This document shows positions 52,360 through 60,541 of a DNA stretch of 64,000 nucleotides, in pieces (within the stretch, counting starts at the first letter, position 1; every line of letters starts with the position of its first letter). This DNA comes from JANLYC01 sp963815445 (GTDB taxonomy: Bacteria; Actinomycetota; Actinomycetes; Propionibacteriales; Nocardioidaceae): NCBI GenBank assembly GCA_963815445.1, contig CAWFGV010000005.1, positions 620,001 through 684,000 of the forward strand, in the 5' to 3' direction. The position numbers were made by a program, and so were the translations under genes. The notes beneath the pieces were generated by a model that saw nothing but the letters and a program-made list of their open reading frames with translations, ran no database searches and was not told the DNA's origin.

Positions 52360-53367
52360 ATGAAGAAGCTGGTCGTTCTCGTGATCCTCGTGCTCACCGG
52401 CGTCGGTCTGCAGGTCCAGGACGCGCAGGGCACCTTCCACGGTGACAACGGGCGGATCGCCTTCCGCCGGTTCTTCAACGCCGACAAGACGTGGGGTGCC
52501 GTGTTCATGATCAACCCCAACGGCACACATGAGGTGCAGGTCACCCACCCGCCCTTCGGGTATGTCGACCGGAACCCCGACGTGTCACCTGACGGCCGAC
52601 GGATCGTCTTCGAGCGAGAAGCCAACGACTGCGGCCCGACCTGCTTCGTCGATGACATCTATGTCGTCAACGCCGACGGATCGCATCTGAGCAGGCTTAC
52701 TGGTCGCGGATCCCCGAACGGAACCTGTCGGCCGCTGGGCGGTGTCTGTAGCGGCTCTCCGGCCTGGTCGCCGGACGGCAGGTGGATCGTCTTCTCCCGG
52801 GCTTCGGGTCCTGTGGTCAACGACACCGTGCAGCGCCAGGCGCTCTACGTGATGCACGCCGACGGTTCGGACGTCAGGAGGATCACACAGCGCCACCTGC
52901 CGGCGACGGGGGAGGACACCGACCCCCAGTGGTCGCCGAACGGTGCTCAGATCCTGTTCCAGCGACGCAACGTGCGCACCGCCGAGCCGACCGACGGTGT
53001 TGCGATCTGGGTCATCGACCTCCGTACCGGTTCCGAGCGACAGGTCACGCCGTACCCGCTCCGTGCAGGCGATACGCCCGACTGGTCTCCGGACGGGCGG
53101 TACATCGTGTTCCACGACAACGTCGACCGGCCCGATGTGTCGGCGAACCTCTACACGATTCGAGCCGATGGGACTCATCTCAAGCAGCTGACCTTCGCCA
53201 CCGGAGGAGTGATCCAGTATCTCGGATCGTCGTACTCACCGGATGGGAAGTGGATCGTGTTCGGACGTCGCCCGGCCACGGGTGGAGATGCGGCCAACGC
53301 CGCCGACGTCTTCATCATGCGTGTCAACGGGACGGGCGAGCGACCTGTCACCCGCACCGTCGCCTAG
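52360..53367 (+). CDS. Secreted TolB-like beta-propeller protein, possibly ended by a premature stop
   Basis: A 335-residue protein from ATG 52360 behind GTAGGAGC. A signal peptide (KKLVVLVILVLTGVGLQVQD) is followed by WD40/TolB repeats. Each ends like SPDGRRIVFER, SPDGRWIVFSR, SPNGAQILFQR, SPDGRYIVFHD or SPDGKWIVFGR, giving at least five blades. The TAG at 53365 is followed in the same frame by DSYPDWGSSGDDDDDD and then TGA at 53416. DSYPDWGS is a normal TolB-type ending, so TAG may replace an ancestral CAG or similar codon. The propeller is otherwise complete. The protein probably acts outside the membrane; its partner is unknown. Confidence 0.75.
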   Translation: MKKLVVLVILVLTGVGLQVQDAQGTFHGDNGRIAFRRFFNADKTWGAVFMINPNGTHEVQVTHPPFGYVDRNPDVSPDGRRIVFEREANDCGPTCFVDDIYVVNADGSHLSRLTGRGSPNGTCRPLGGVCSGSPAWSPDGRWIVFSRASGPVVNDTVQRQALYVMHADGSDVRRITQRHLPATGEDTDPQWSPNGAQILFQRRNVRTAEPTDGVAIWVIDLRTGSERQVTPYPLRAGDTPDWSPDGRYIVFHDNVDRPDVSANLYTIRADGTHLKQLTFATGGVIQYLGSSYSPDGKWIVFGRRPATGGDAANAADVFIMRVNGTGERPVTRTVA

Positions 53368-53540
53368 GACAGCTACCCCGACTGGGGGTCGTCGGGCGAT
53401 GACGATGACGACGATTGACTGACGACTGACTGACGACTGACTGAGGTGGCTGATTGAGCGCGGGTGCGCCGGCCGGCACCCGGCGACTCCGTCGCCGGAG
53501 CCGACCGGCGTCCTCTCGCCATCGGCGTGTCGAGCTCGTT
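53368..53540. other. Remnant TolB tail and short tandem repeat before the recA promoter
   Basis: Positions 53368-53418 are the in-frame continuation of the TolB-like gene after its TAG. Next, 53417-53444 contains about two and a half copies of the 11-base unit GACTGACGACT, a simple tandem repeat. The rest to 53540 is GC-rich with a short inverted repeat CCGGC..GCCGG. No gene is seen. Confidence 0.5.
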
Positions 53541-53556
53541 TCGAACACCTGTTCTA
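53541..53556. promoter_or_regulatory. SOS box upstream of recA
   Basis: TCGAACACCTGTTCTA matches the actinobacterial LexA site TCGAAC-N4-GTTCGA at 11 of 12 fixed positions; the G at position 15 of the site is T. It lies 155 bases upstream of the recA ATG, a normal distance for actinobacterial recA promoters. It predicts LexA repression of recA-recX with induction after DNA damage. Confidence 0.8.
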
Positions 53557-53710
53557 GATAGCCTGGTCCACACAAGCGCGTGACCAGGTCCACCGTCCAC
53601 ACCCGCACCTCTATCGGCGGTTCTGTCGGTCGGTCCCTCTAGCGTCGTTCTCGACAAACGTTCGTGGGTCTCACAGGGCCCGAACCGACCCGGACAAGGG
53701 ATGGCTCCAG

Positions 53711-54751
53711 ATGGCTGTAGCAGACCGCTCCAAGGCTCTCGACAACGCACTCGCCCAGATCGACAAGTCCCACGGCAAGGGTGCGGTCATGCGGCTCGGC
53801 GACCACGTGCGCGCCCCGATCGAGGTGATTCCGACCGGCGCCATCTCGCTCGACATCGCCCTGGGCATCGGGGGTCTTCCGCGCGGCCGCGTGGTCGAGA
53901 TCTACGGTCCCGAGTCCAGTGGCAAGACCACGGTCGCGCTCCATGCCGTGGCCAGCGCGCAACGCGCAGGCGGCATCGCCGCCTTCATCGATGCCGAGCA
54001 CGCGCTCGACCCTGACTACGCACAGAAGCTGGGCGTCGACACCGACGCGTTGCTGGTGTCCCAGCCCGACAGCGGTGAGCAGGCGCTCGAGATCGCCGAC
54101 ATGCTGATCCGCTCCGGTGCCCTCGACATCATCGTGATCGACTCGGTGGCCGCGCTGGTGCCGCGGGCCGAGATCGAGGGTGAGATGGGTGACTCGCACG
54201 TCGGTCTGCAGGCACGACTGATGAGCCAGGCGCTGCGCAAGCTGACCGGGGCGCTCAGCAACTCGGGCACGACGATGATCTTCATCAACCAGCTCCGCGA
54301 AAAGATCGGCGTCATGTTCGGCAGCCCCGAGACCACCTCGGGTGGCAAGGCGCTGAAGTTCTACGCGTCGGTGCGGCTCGACGTCCGACGGATCGAGAGC
54401 CTCAAGGACGGCACCGATTTCGTCGGCAACCGCACCCGTGTCAAGGTCGTCAAGAACAAGGTGGCCCCGCCGTTCAAGCAGGCCGAGTTCGACATCATGT
54501 ACGGCCTCGGCATCAGCCGCGAAGGCGGTCTCATCGACGTCGGTGTCGAGACGGGCTTCGTCCGCAAGGCCGGCGCCTGGTACACCTACGAGGGCGACCA
54601 GCTCGGCCAGGGCAAGGAGAACTCCAGGACGTTCCTGCGCGACAACCCTGACCTGGCCAACGAGCTGGAGAAGCGGATCCTCGAGAAGCTCGGCATCGGT
54701 GCCAGTGTCGACGCCGAGGCTCCCGCGGAGCCGACGGACATCGACTTCTAG
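53711..54751 (+). CDS. recA: Recombinase RecA
   Basis: A 346-residue RecA with no intein. Walker A is GPESSGKTTVAL near residue 70, preceded by TGAISLDIALGIGGLPRGRV. The Walker B region is LDIIVIDSVAALVPRAEIEG. Loop L1 is EGEMGDSHVGLQARLMSQAL and the L2 region is NQLREKIGVMFGSPETTSGG. The tail is acidic (ASVDAEAPAEPTDIDF). RecA forms the strand-exchange filament and triggers LexA self-cleavage. recX follows after 6 bases. Confidence 0.97.
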   Translation: MAVADRSKALDNALAQIDKSHGKGAVMRLGDHVRAPIEVIPTGAISLDIALGIGGLPRGRVVEIYGPESSGKTTVALHAVASAQRAGGIAAFIDAEHALDPDYAQKLGVDTDALLVSQPDSGEQALEIADMLIRSGALDIIVIDSVAALVPRAEIEGEMGDSHVGLQARLMSQALRKLTGALSNSGTTMIFINQLREKIGVMFGSPETTSGGKALKFYASVRLDVRRIESLKDGTDFVGNRTRVKVVKNKVAPPFKQAEFDIMYGLGISREGGLIDVGVETGFVRKAGAWYTYEGDQLGQGKENSRTFLRDNPDLANELEKRILEKLGIGASVDAEAPAEPTDIDF

Positions 54752-54757
54752 CCCACG

Positions 54758-55357
54758 ATGGCCGCCAACCGACGTCGACAGCGGGAGCCCGATGACCCGG
54801 GTCGCGACCTGGGCCCGGCGGCCGATCCTGAGTCGGTCGCCCGGACCATCCTGCTCACCAAGCTGACGGCGTCGGCGAAGTCACGCCGCGAGCTCGCTGA
54901 CGCGCTGGCGGCCAAGGATGTCCCGGTCGAAGTGGCGACCTCGGTCCTCGACCGGTTCGAGCAAGTGGGGCTGGTCGACGATGCGGCGTTCGCCGAGACC
55001 TGGGTGAAGGCCCGGCACCAGGCCCGTGGGTTGTCGCGGCGGGCACTGGGCCACGAGCTGCGCCGCAAGGGTGTCGATGACGAGGTGATCGCCGAGTCGC
55101 TCGAACAGATCGACCCTGACGCAGAGCGGGCGGCGGCCGAGGCGCTGGTTGCGCGCAAGCTGCGGGCCACGCGCAACGTCGATCCGGTCAGCCGGACCCG
55201 CCGGCTGGTGGGGCTGCTCGCGCGTAAGGGTTACCCGCCCGGACTTGCGGCTGCCGTGGTTCGCGGAGCCCTGGCCGACGAAGCGGGCGCGACGGCGGTG
55301 GAGGCGGAGGCGGACTGGGCGGGACCGGACCTCGGTATCGGGGAGATCGAGGACTGA
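54758..55357 (+). CDS. recX: Regulatory protein RecX
   Basis: A 199-residue RecA modulator. Three tandem three-helix repeats can be seen: ILLTKLTASAKSRRELADAL, then LVDDAAFAETWVKARHQARG with LSRRALGHELRRKGVDDEVI, then RTRRLVGLLARKGYPPGLAA. An N-terminal polar tail of about 25 residues and an acidic C-terminus flank them. RecX binds RecA filaments and limits their growth. It is cotranscribed with recA. Confidence 0.93.
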   Translation: MAANRRRQREPDDPGRDLGPAADPESVARTILLTKLTASAKSRRELADALAAKDVPVEVATSVLDRFEQVGLVDDAAFAETWVKARHQARGLSRRALGHELRRKGVDDEVIAESLEQIDPDAERAAAEALVARKLRATRNVDPVSRTRRLVGLLARKGYPPGLAAAVVRGALADEAGATAVEAEADWAGPDLGIGEIED

Positions 55358-55568
55358 TCGTCACTTCCGCCACCACCGCCACGGGCGTATCGGCTGCTCT
55401 GACCGATGGTTGTCGTTCGGTCACACTCTGACACGACTCGCGCCGACACGCAGGCCTACGTCGGCGGTCTCGGCAGAGTCGTTGCTGGCCCGCCGCGAGG
55501 TCGGGCACCCTGTTCGGACGGGCCCCGACGGTGGTCCGACTCGGTGCGACCAAGTATGGGAGGCCCGC

Positions 55569-55925
55569 ATGCGGGGCACGATCACCACGACCCTCGGTGT
55601 CACAGCGGCCGTGCTGCTCACGCTGTCGAGCACGGCGGCGCAGGCGAGTGACTACCGCAAGATCCACGGCACCATGGGCGGCGACGATCTCCGGGGGACC
55701 ACGGGACCGGACCTGATCGGGGGCCGGGCCGGCGACGACCGCATCCGGCCGGGTCGCGGCGCCGACATCGTGCGTGCTGCGGGCGGGGACGACTACATCT
55801 TCCTGCTCAACGACGGTGTGGTCGACCGGATCCACTGCGGAGCCGGCCGCGATGTGGTCGCGTACAGCTGGTCGGTGGACCAACACGACATCATCGACCC
55901 CAACTGTGAGGGCATCATCGCCTGA
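55569..55925 (+). CDS. Small secreted RTX-like calcium-binding protein
   Basis: A 118-residue protein from ATG 55569. The signal peptide (TTTLGVTAAVLLTLSSTAAQ, cut after AQAS or similar) is followed by RTX-type nonapeptides GGDDLRGTTG, GGRAGDDRI, GRGADIV and AGGDDYIF. A short end contains two Cys (IHCGAGRD and NPNCEG-like, read as DPNCEG). It probably folds as a small calcium-bound beta roll outside the cell. The 211 bases between recX and this gene contain no other gene. Confidence 0.75.
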   Translation: MRGTITTTLGVTAAVLLTLSSTAAQASDYRKIHGTMGGDDLRGTTGPDLIGGRAGDDRIRPGRGADIVRAAGGDDYIFLLNDGVVDRIHCGAGRDVVAYSWSVDQHDIIDPNCEGIIA

Positions 55926-55981
55926 CCGGTCCCGGTCCCGGTCACGGTGCTGGTCGCTGGCTGCATCACTAAGGTGTCGGC

Positions 55982-56998
55982 ATGACCGGCCTCACGCACA
56001 CCTGGGACGGCCTGCCGATCGCGTCGGACGACCCGCGCGGCGCCACCGTCGTCGTACGACGGCAGACCACTGCCGGTGAGCTCGAGCTGCTCCTGCTCCA
56101 TCGCAACGGCCACGGTGCCGACTACGAGGGCGACTGGGCCTGGACCTGTCCGGCCGGCTCCCGACAGCCGGGCGAAGCCGTCTATCCCGCGGCACTTCGC
56201 GAGCTGGCCGAGGAAGCCGGGCTGACGGGGCTGGACGTGTTCGCCCTCGACCTCTCCCAGTCCGCGCCACCGCGAGAAGGCCTCCCGGCGTACCACTGGG
56301 CCATCTTCGGCACCGATGTCGAGGCTCACACCGAGGTCGACCTCGTCGACCCCGAGCACGACCGTTACGAGTGGCTGCCGCCGTCCGAGTGCCGCGCCCG
56401 GATCCTCCCGGTCTGGGTCGGCGACAAGCAGGTCACCCGTGGCGAATCCTTGCCGCTGGTCCAGCTCGACTTCCGGCCCATGCGGATCGGCGACCTGGAC
56501 GCGGTCGTGCGATGGCAGCAGGCGCCGCACGCCGCCCGCTGGTTCCACGGTGACGCACTGACCGCCGAGAGGGCCCTCGAGCGTTACGGCCCGCGCATCG
56601 AGGGTGAGCACCCCACCCGGATGTGGGTCATCGAGGTCGACGGGAAGGCCGTCGGCTATGTGCAGGACTATCGGGTCCGCGACTACGACGAGTACGCCGT
56701 CAAGACCGGCGACCCCGAGGCGGTCGGCTTCGACTACGTGCTCGGCGAGCAGCCACTGGTCGGGCAGGGCATCGGCACCCGGATGATCTGGACGTTCTGT
56801 CGCGACGTGCTCGTCCCGTCCTACCCCGATGCACCGCGGTTCGTCGCCAGCCCCGACCACCGCAACGCGGCCTCGCTTCGGGCGCTGGCCAAGTGCGGCT
56901 TCACCGCCGGCAACTGGATCGACGTGCCCAGCGTGACGGGGACCGGGGTCGACACCGAGATCGTGTGCACCCTGGACCGGGCGCACTGGTTCGGCTGA
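55982..56998 (+). CDS. Nudix hydrolase fused to a GNAT acetyltransferase
   Basis: A 338-residue two-domain protein. Residues 20-155 form a Nudix domain with the complete box G-x5-E-x7-REx2EExG (GSRQPGEAVYPAALRELAEE then AGL). Residues 160-338 are an aminoglycoside-6'-acetyltransferase/IucB-like GNAT domain (LDFRPMRIGDLDAVVRWQQA, PLVGQGIGTRMIWTF, then RNAASLRALAKCGF). The domains are linked in one frame with no stop and the junction VQLDFRPMR is clean. The GNAT half resembles mycobacterial AAC(6')-like proteins. A combined role in resistance or metabolite repair is possible, not shown. Confidence 0.85.
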   Translation: MTGLTHTWDGLPIASDDPRGATVVVRRQTTAGELELLLLHRNGHGADYEGDWAWTCPAGSRQPGEAVYPAALRELAEEAGLTGLDVFALDLSQSAPPREGLPAYHWAIFGTDVEAHTEVDLVDPEHDRYEWLPPSECRARILPVWVGDKQVTRGESLPLVQLDFRPMRIGDLDAVVRWQQAPHAARWFHGDALTAERALERYGPRIEGEHPTRMWVIEVDGKAVGYVQDYRVRDYDEYAVKTGDPEAVGFDYVLGEQPLVGQGIGTRMIWTFCRDVLVPSYPDAPRFVASPDHRNAASLRALAKCGFTAGNWIDVPSVTGTGVDTEIVCTLDRAHWFG

Positions 56999-57054
56999 GC
57001 CTGACTCTTGTCGCCGCGCGGAATAGTGAGCGGCACGGGTTGTTGCCGCAGGGT

Positions 57055-57987
57055 ATGAGAGCTGCTGTGATTCGCACCTATGGAGACCCTGACGTCGTCG
57101 AGACCGCGGAGGTCGACGACCCGGTGGTCGGACCCGACTACGTCCTGATCAAGGTCGCGGCGGCCGGCGTGAACCCCGTCGACTGGAAGGTCGTTGCCGG
57201 CTACCTGCAGGGCGCCTTCCCGCACCACCTCCCGCTGATCCCGGGCTGGGACGTGGCAGGTGAGGTCGTCGCCGTCGGACCGGCGGTGACCGAGGTCGTC
57301 CCAGGTGACCGCGTGGCGGCATACGCGCGCAAGGACCACGTGCAGAACGGCACGTTCGCCGAGCTCGTCGCCGCACCGATCCGCGGCGTGGCGAAGGTGC
57401 CTGACGGCGTCGACCTGGTCAGCGCCGGAGCGCTCCCGCTGGTCGGGCTGACCGCCCAGCAGCTCATCGATGCCACCGAGGTGGGCGACGGCGACACGGT
57501 GCTCGTCCACGCGGCGGCCGGTGGGGTGGGCGGTTTCGCGGTTCAGCTGGCGAAGCTGCGCGGAGCGCGCGTGATCGGCACCGCGAGTGAGCACAACCAC
57601 GACTACGTCCGCTCGCTCGGCGCCGAGCCCGTCGAGTACGGCGACTCCGCCGCTGAGCTCACGGCGAACGTGCGGAAGGTCGCGCCCGATGGCGTGGACG
57701 TCGTGCTGGACTTCATCGGTGGCGACTCGCTGGAGTCGGCGCCTGACGTCCTTGCGGACGGCGGGCGAGTGGGGTCGATCGTCGACGCCGACACCGTCAA
57801 GCAGCTGGGTGGCCGTTACATCTTCGTCCGCCCCAACGGTCCGATGCTGGCCGGTCTCCTGACCCTCGTGGCCGACGGCTCGTTGCGGGTCGAGATCGCC
57901 GAGCAGTTCCCTCTTGACCGCGCCGGTGACGCCCTGGCGGCCAGCAAGGCCGGTCACGTGCGCGGCAAGGTCGTCGTCACGGTCTGA
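57055..57987 (+). CDS. Zinc-independent NADP-dependent quinone oxidoreductase-like MDR protein
   Basis: A 310-residue medium-chain dehydrogenase/reductase from ATG 57055. It has MRAAVIRTYGDPDVVETAEV, GVNPVDWKVVAGYLQGAFPH, PGWDVAGEVVAVGPAVTEVV and the nucleotide loop VLVHAAAGGVGGFAVQLAKL. Catalytic-zinc ligands of alcohol dehydrogenases are lacking. Relatives reduce quinones or enones with NADPH. A 44-base hairpin follows its stop after 6 bases and may terminate the transcript. Confidence 0.88.
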   Translation: MRAAVIRTYGDPDVVETAEVDDPVVGPDYVLIKVAAAGVNPVDWKVVAGYLQGAFPHHLPLIPGWDVAGEVVAVGPAVTEVVPGDRVAAYARKDHVQNGTFAELVAAPIRGVAKVPDGVDLVSAGALPLVGLTAQQLIDATEVGDGDTVLVHAAAGGVGGFAVQLAKLRGARVIGTASEHNHDYVRSLGAEPVEYGDSAAELTANVRKVAPDGVDVVLDFIGGDSLESAPDVLADGGRVGSIVDADTVKQLGGRYIFVRPNGPMLAGLLTLVADGSLRVEIAEQFPLDRAGDALAASKAGHVRGKVVVTV

Positions 57988-57993
57988 GCCGAC

Positions 57994-58037
57994 TTGTCAG
58001 AAGTAGGGGCGGCTATAGCCTGCCCCACTTCTGACAA
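57994..58037. repeat. TTGTCAGAA-family hairpin, copy 1
   Basis: TTGTCAGAAGT (57994-58004) pairs with ACTTCTGACAA (58027-58037). The inner GGGGC/GCCCC and the perfect palindrome GGCTATAGCC extend the stem, with one bulged base on each side. It starts 6 bases after the oxidoreductase stop and ends 25 bases before the AraC gene. A sister element lies at 59359-59399, and similarity extends about 16 bases past the hairpin in both. Confidence 0.8.
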
Positions 58038-58062
58038 CTCGGAATCGTCGTACGCTCGAGAT

Positions 58063-58948
58063 GTGTCCGAGATGAGTCGCGGAGCTTCGTGGCGGCCTCC
58101 CGCGGCGCTGCGTCCGTATGTCACGCAGGCGTCCGGCTACTGCTTTGACGCCGGTGCTCAGGCTGCACACCGTGGGATGCCGTCGACCACCTTGACGATC
58201 GTGCTGGCGTTCGACCAGCCACTCGACGTCGGCTGGTACGAACGTGACGAGACGCGTCGCGAGTTCTGGGGCGTGGTGTCGGGCCTCTCGGTCGAGGCCG
58301 CCGACATCCGCCAGGTCGGTCGGCAGCAGGGCATCTCGTTCGGGCTGACGCCCGCGGGCGCCCGGCTGCTGTTGGGGCTACCGGCGTCGGCTCTGCAGGG
58401 TCAGCTGGTTTCTCTGGACGACGTTCTCGGGGCGCTGGGCAGCCGGTTGTACGACGGGGTCGCCTCCGCAACCGGATGGGCGGCCCGCTTTGCCGAGCTG
58501 GAGCGGCAGCTGCAGATGCTGGCGCGCGAGTCGGCGGACGGAGCCGGTGCTACCCAGGCCCGAGGTGGCGCGCGCTTGGACACGGCTCACCGGTGGATCG
58601 GCCGCCGCCCGCGTCGCCGATGTCGCCGACGACGTGGGCTGGAGCCGCCGCCACCTCGGCGAACAGTTCCGCGCTGAGCTCGGAGTCTCTCCCACGGAGG
58701 CCCGGCGGCTGGCGCGCTTCGAGCGGTCGCACGCGATGACCCGACGGCGAGCGCAGCCGTTGGCCGACGTCGCCGCGACCAGCGGCTTCGCCGACCAGGC
58801 GCACATGACGCGCGAGTGGCGAGACCTCTGCGGCTACACGCCGGGGGAGTGGATCCGGGCCGAGCTCCCATTCGTTCAAGACCGAGGTGACCCTGTCGGA
58901 GATGCTGATGACGTCCGCATCGACCAGCACCTGAAGGAGTCCCGATGA
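58063..58948 (+). pseudogene. AraC-family regulator, frameshifted
   Basis: The start is GTG 58063 or ATG 58072. The first part (LRPYVTQASGYCFDAGAQAA, then IRQVGRQQGISFGLTPAGAR) is the N-terminal domain of an AraC regulator of the DUF6597-type group. Near 58550 the frame changes by one base. The helix-turn-helix part, AARVADVADDVGWSRRHLGE, then LADVAATSGFADQAHMTREW, is in the other frame to 58948. Repaired it would be about 295 residues. Its stop overlaps the ATG of the VOC gene, a normal pairing. As given, no DNA-binding domain would be made from the upstream start. Confidence 0.85.
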
Positions 58949-59346
58949 GTCCGTCTCCCACCGTGTGGCACTCGCTGAGCTACCGCGACGCCCCCGCCGC
59001 CGTCGAGTTCCTGTCCGCCGCCTTCGGGTTCGTCGCCCACGGCGTGTACTACGACGAGTCCGACCCCACGAAGATCATGCACGCGCAGCTGGACTGGCCG
59101 CCCGGCGGCGGCATCATGTTCGGCTCCGGGCCGCGCCCGGACGACATGACCGACCCGACCGGCCACGCGTCGGCATACTGCGTCATCGACGACACGATCG
59201 ACCTCGACGAGCTGTTCGCCCGGGCGACGGCGGCCGGGGCCGTCGTCGTCCGCCCGCTGACCGAGCAGGACTACGGCGGCCGCAACTTCGTCGTCAAGGA
59301 CCCCGAGGGCAACCAGTGGAGCTTCGGCGACTACGCCGGCGAGTAA
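58945..59346 (+). CDS. VOC/glyoxalase-family protein
   Basis: A 133-residue two-repeat VOC protein: WHSLSYRDAPAAVEFLSAAF, then GHASAYCVIDDTIDLDELFA and GGRNFVVKDPEGNQWSFGDY. The repeat pair is of the bleomycin-resistance/PhnB-like type, often encoded next to an AraC regulator. Possible roles are metal-dependent isomerisation or sequestration of a drug. ATG 58945 overlaps the AraC stop by 4 bases. Confidence 0.85.
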   Translation: MSPSPTVWHSLSYRDAPAAVEFLSAAFGFVAHGVYYDESDPTKIMHAQLDWPPGGGIMFGSGPRPDDMTDPTGHASAYCVIDDTIDLDELFARATAAGAVVVRPLTEQDYGGRNFVVKDPEGNQWSFGDYAGE

Positions 59347-59358
59347 CCCGCCACCGAT

Positions 59359-59399
59359 TTGTCAGAATGCGGGCGGCTAGGCCTCCTCAGTTCTGACAA
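59359..59399. repeat. TTGTCAGAA-family hairpin, copy 2
   Basis: TTGTCAGAA (59359-59367) pairs with TTCTGACAA (59391-59399), with GGCGGCTAGGCC in the middle as in copy 1. It begins 12 bases after the VOC stop and ends 38 bases before the lipoprotein start. The following TCGGAACCGTTGGAC resembles the TCGGAATCGTCGTAC after copy 1. Confidence 0.8.
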
Positions 59400-59437
59400 G
59401 TCGGAACCGTTGGACCTCCGGCTCCGTCTGATGCGAC

Positions 59438-59836
59438 ATGTCGAAGATCTGGGCGCTGGCGGTTGGCGCGGTCGCGGTACAGCTGGTGATCGTGGGGTGC
59501 GGGAACTCGTCGGGCGACCCAGGCGGCGGGACGCTGCCGGGTACGTCGACGGGGACCGCCACGACGCAGCCGCCGTCGCCTGAACCGACAGCATTGACAT
59601 CATTCCGCTACACGCTCTACACCCACTGCGGCATCCATTTCGCGTCGTTCGACGGGCGGGTGTGGGCGACGACACCGTTGTCGGACGGCAGCGCCAACCC
59701 ACCCGCGGGATGGGGCAACCCGGGTCAGCCCGGGCAGGTGGACATCCTGACCAAGGGGAAAGCAGTCTTCACCGCCCCCGGACTCCCGCCCTTGGTTTTC
59801 CACCCGACCAGCGAGCAACCGCCCATGTGCGACTAG
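59438..59836 (+). CDS. Small lipoprotein
   Basis: A 132-residue predicted lipoprotein. The signal sequence ends in the lipobox IVGC (VQLVIVGCGNSSGD), followed by a Gly/Ser/Thr/Pro linker. The mature part contains two further cysteines (THCGIHFASFDGRVWATTPL near the middle and PPMCD at the C-terminus), which may form a disulfide. No family is recognised. It lies downstream of hairpin copy 2 and upstream of the miaB fragment. Confidence 0.7.
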   Translation: MSKIWALAVGAVAVQLVIVGCGNSSGDPGGGTLPGTSTGTATTQPPSPEPTALTSFRYTLYTHCGIHFASFDGRVWATTPLSDGSANPPAGWGNPGQPGQVDILTKGKAVFTAPGLPPLVFHPTSEQPPMCD

Positions 59837-59924
59837 CGACGCATCCGTCGCGATGGATGGGGTCGCATAGCCGCGACCGGTTACGACGGCGACCCCACGG
59901 CAGCGCACCCGATTACTGAGCAGC

Positions 59925-59975
59925 CGCGCACTTACGAAGTGAAGCCGTACGGCTGTCAGATGAGCGTGCACGACT
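59925..59975 (+). pseudogene. Displaced 5' fragment of miaB
   Basis: These 51 bases differ from 60814-60864 of the intact miaB at only 4 positions and encode RTYEVKPYGCQMSVHD against RTYEVKTYGCQMNVHD. Upstream, the same frame reads TTATPTAAHPITEQP, like a normal MiaB N-terminus, but the expected GTG or ATG start is a GTT. Downstream the frame stops within 7 codons. This is probably the original miaB 5' end, cut off by an insertion. Confidence 0.8.
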
Positions 59976-60076
59976 TGACCTGCGGTCTTTCTTAAATCCC
60001 AGTGACGTTCGATATGCGTCTCAGTACGTTACGGCGTCATGGATAGCGCGCGCATCATCGGGCGGCAGCCTCACGG

Positions 60077-60541
60077 CTAACCCCAGGCAGGCTCGATACG
60101 CGACGTTTCGAGGGTCAGCGGAAAACCGTCCTGGACAATGAACACCACCCACTGCTCCTTGCCGCTCATGGTCAGACTCATCGCCTTCTGCTGTCCCTGG
60201 CTCGTCCTCGCTGTGACCTCGGTAGGGCCAGGCGGCAATCGGTATGAGTAAGAGTAGACAGGCGGATGACTGCACCCGCGTGCTGCTGGCAGTTCGAGGT
60301 CCAGAGCCAGTGTGTCCCCAATTCGCACTCGGGCGCGGACTGCTGACTCTGAAACACTGTGGAGGTCGACCGCGAGGTTGGCTTCCTTCTCGGGCACTTC
60401 ATGCAAGCCGGGCTCGGTCAGGACCTTGGCCGGAGTACTTATCAGGTCCCTGCATTCGTCGACACGCTCTGTGGGTGACGATGAGCATCCCGACGCGAGG
60501 AGTGCGCAACTAAGCAAACCTGCCCGAATCCCATGCGGCAT
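60077..60541 (-). CDS. Small lipoprotein on an inserted segment
   Basis: A 154-residue predicted lipoprotein with signal MPHGIRAGLLSCALLASGCS. The mature part has ECRDLISTPAKVLTEPGLHE, a beta-rich middle (SAVRARVRIGDTLALDLELP) and an end of strands. Its codon use is visibly less GC-rich at third positions than that of neighbouring genes. It lies between the miaB fragment and the intact miaB, on the opposite strand. It is probably part of an acquired segment. No family is recognised. Confidence 0.65.
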   Translation of the reverse strand: MPHGIRAGLLSCALLASGCSSSPTERVDECRDLISTPAKVLTEPGLHEVPEKEANLAVDLHSVSESAVRARVRIGDTLALDLELPAARGCSHPPVYSYSYRLPPGPTEVTARTSQGQQKAMSLTMSGKEQWVVFIVQDGFPLTLETSRIEPAWG

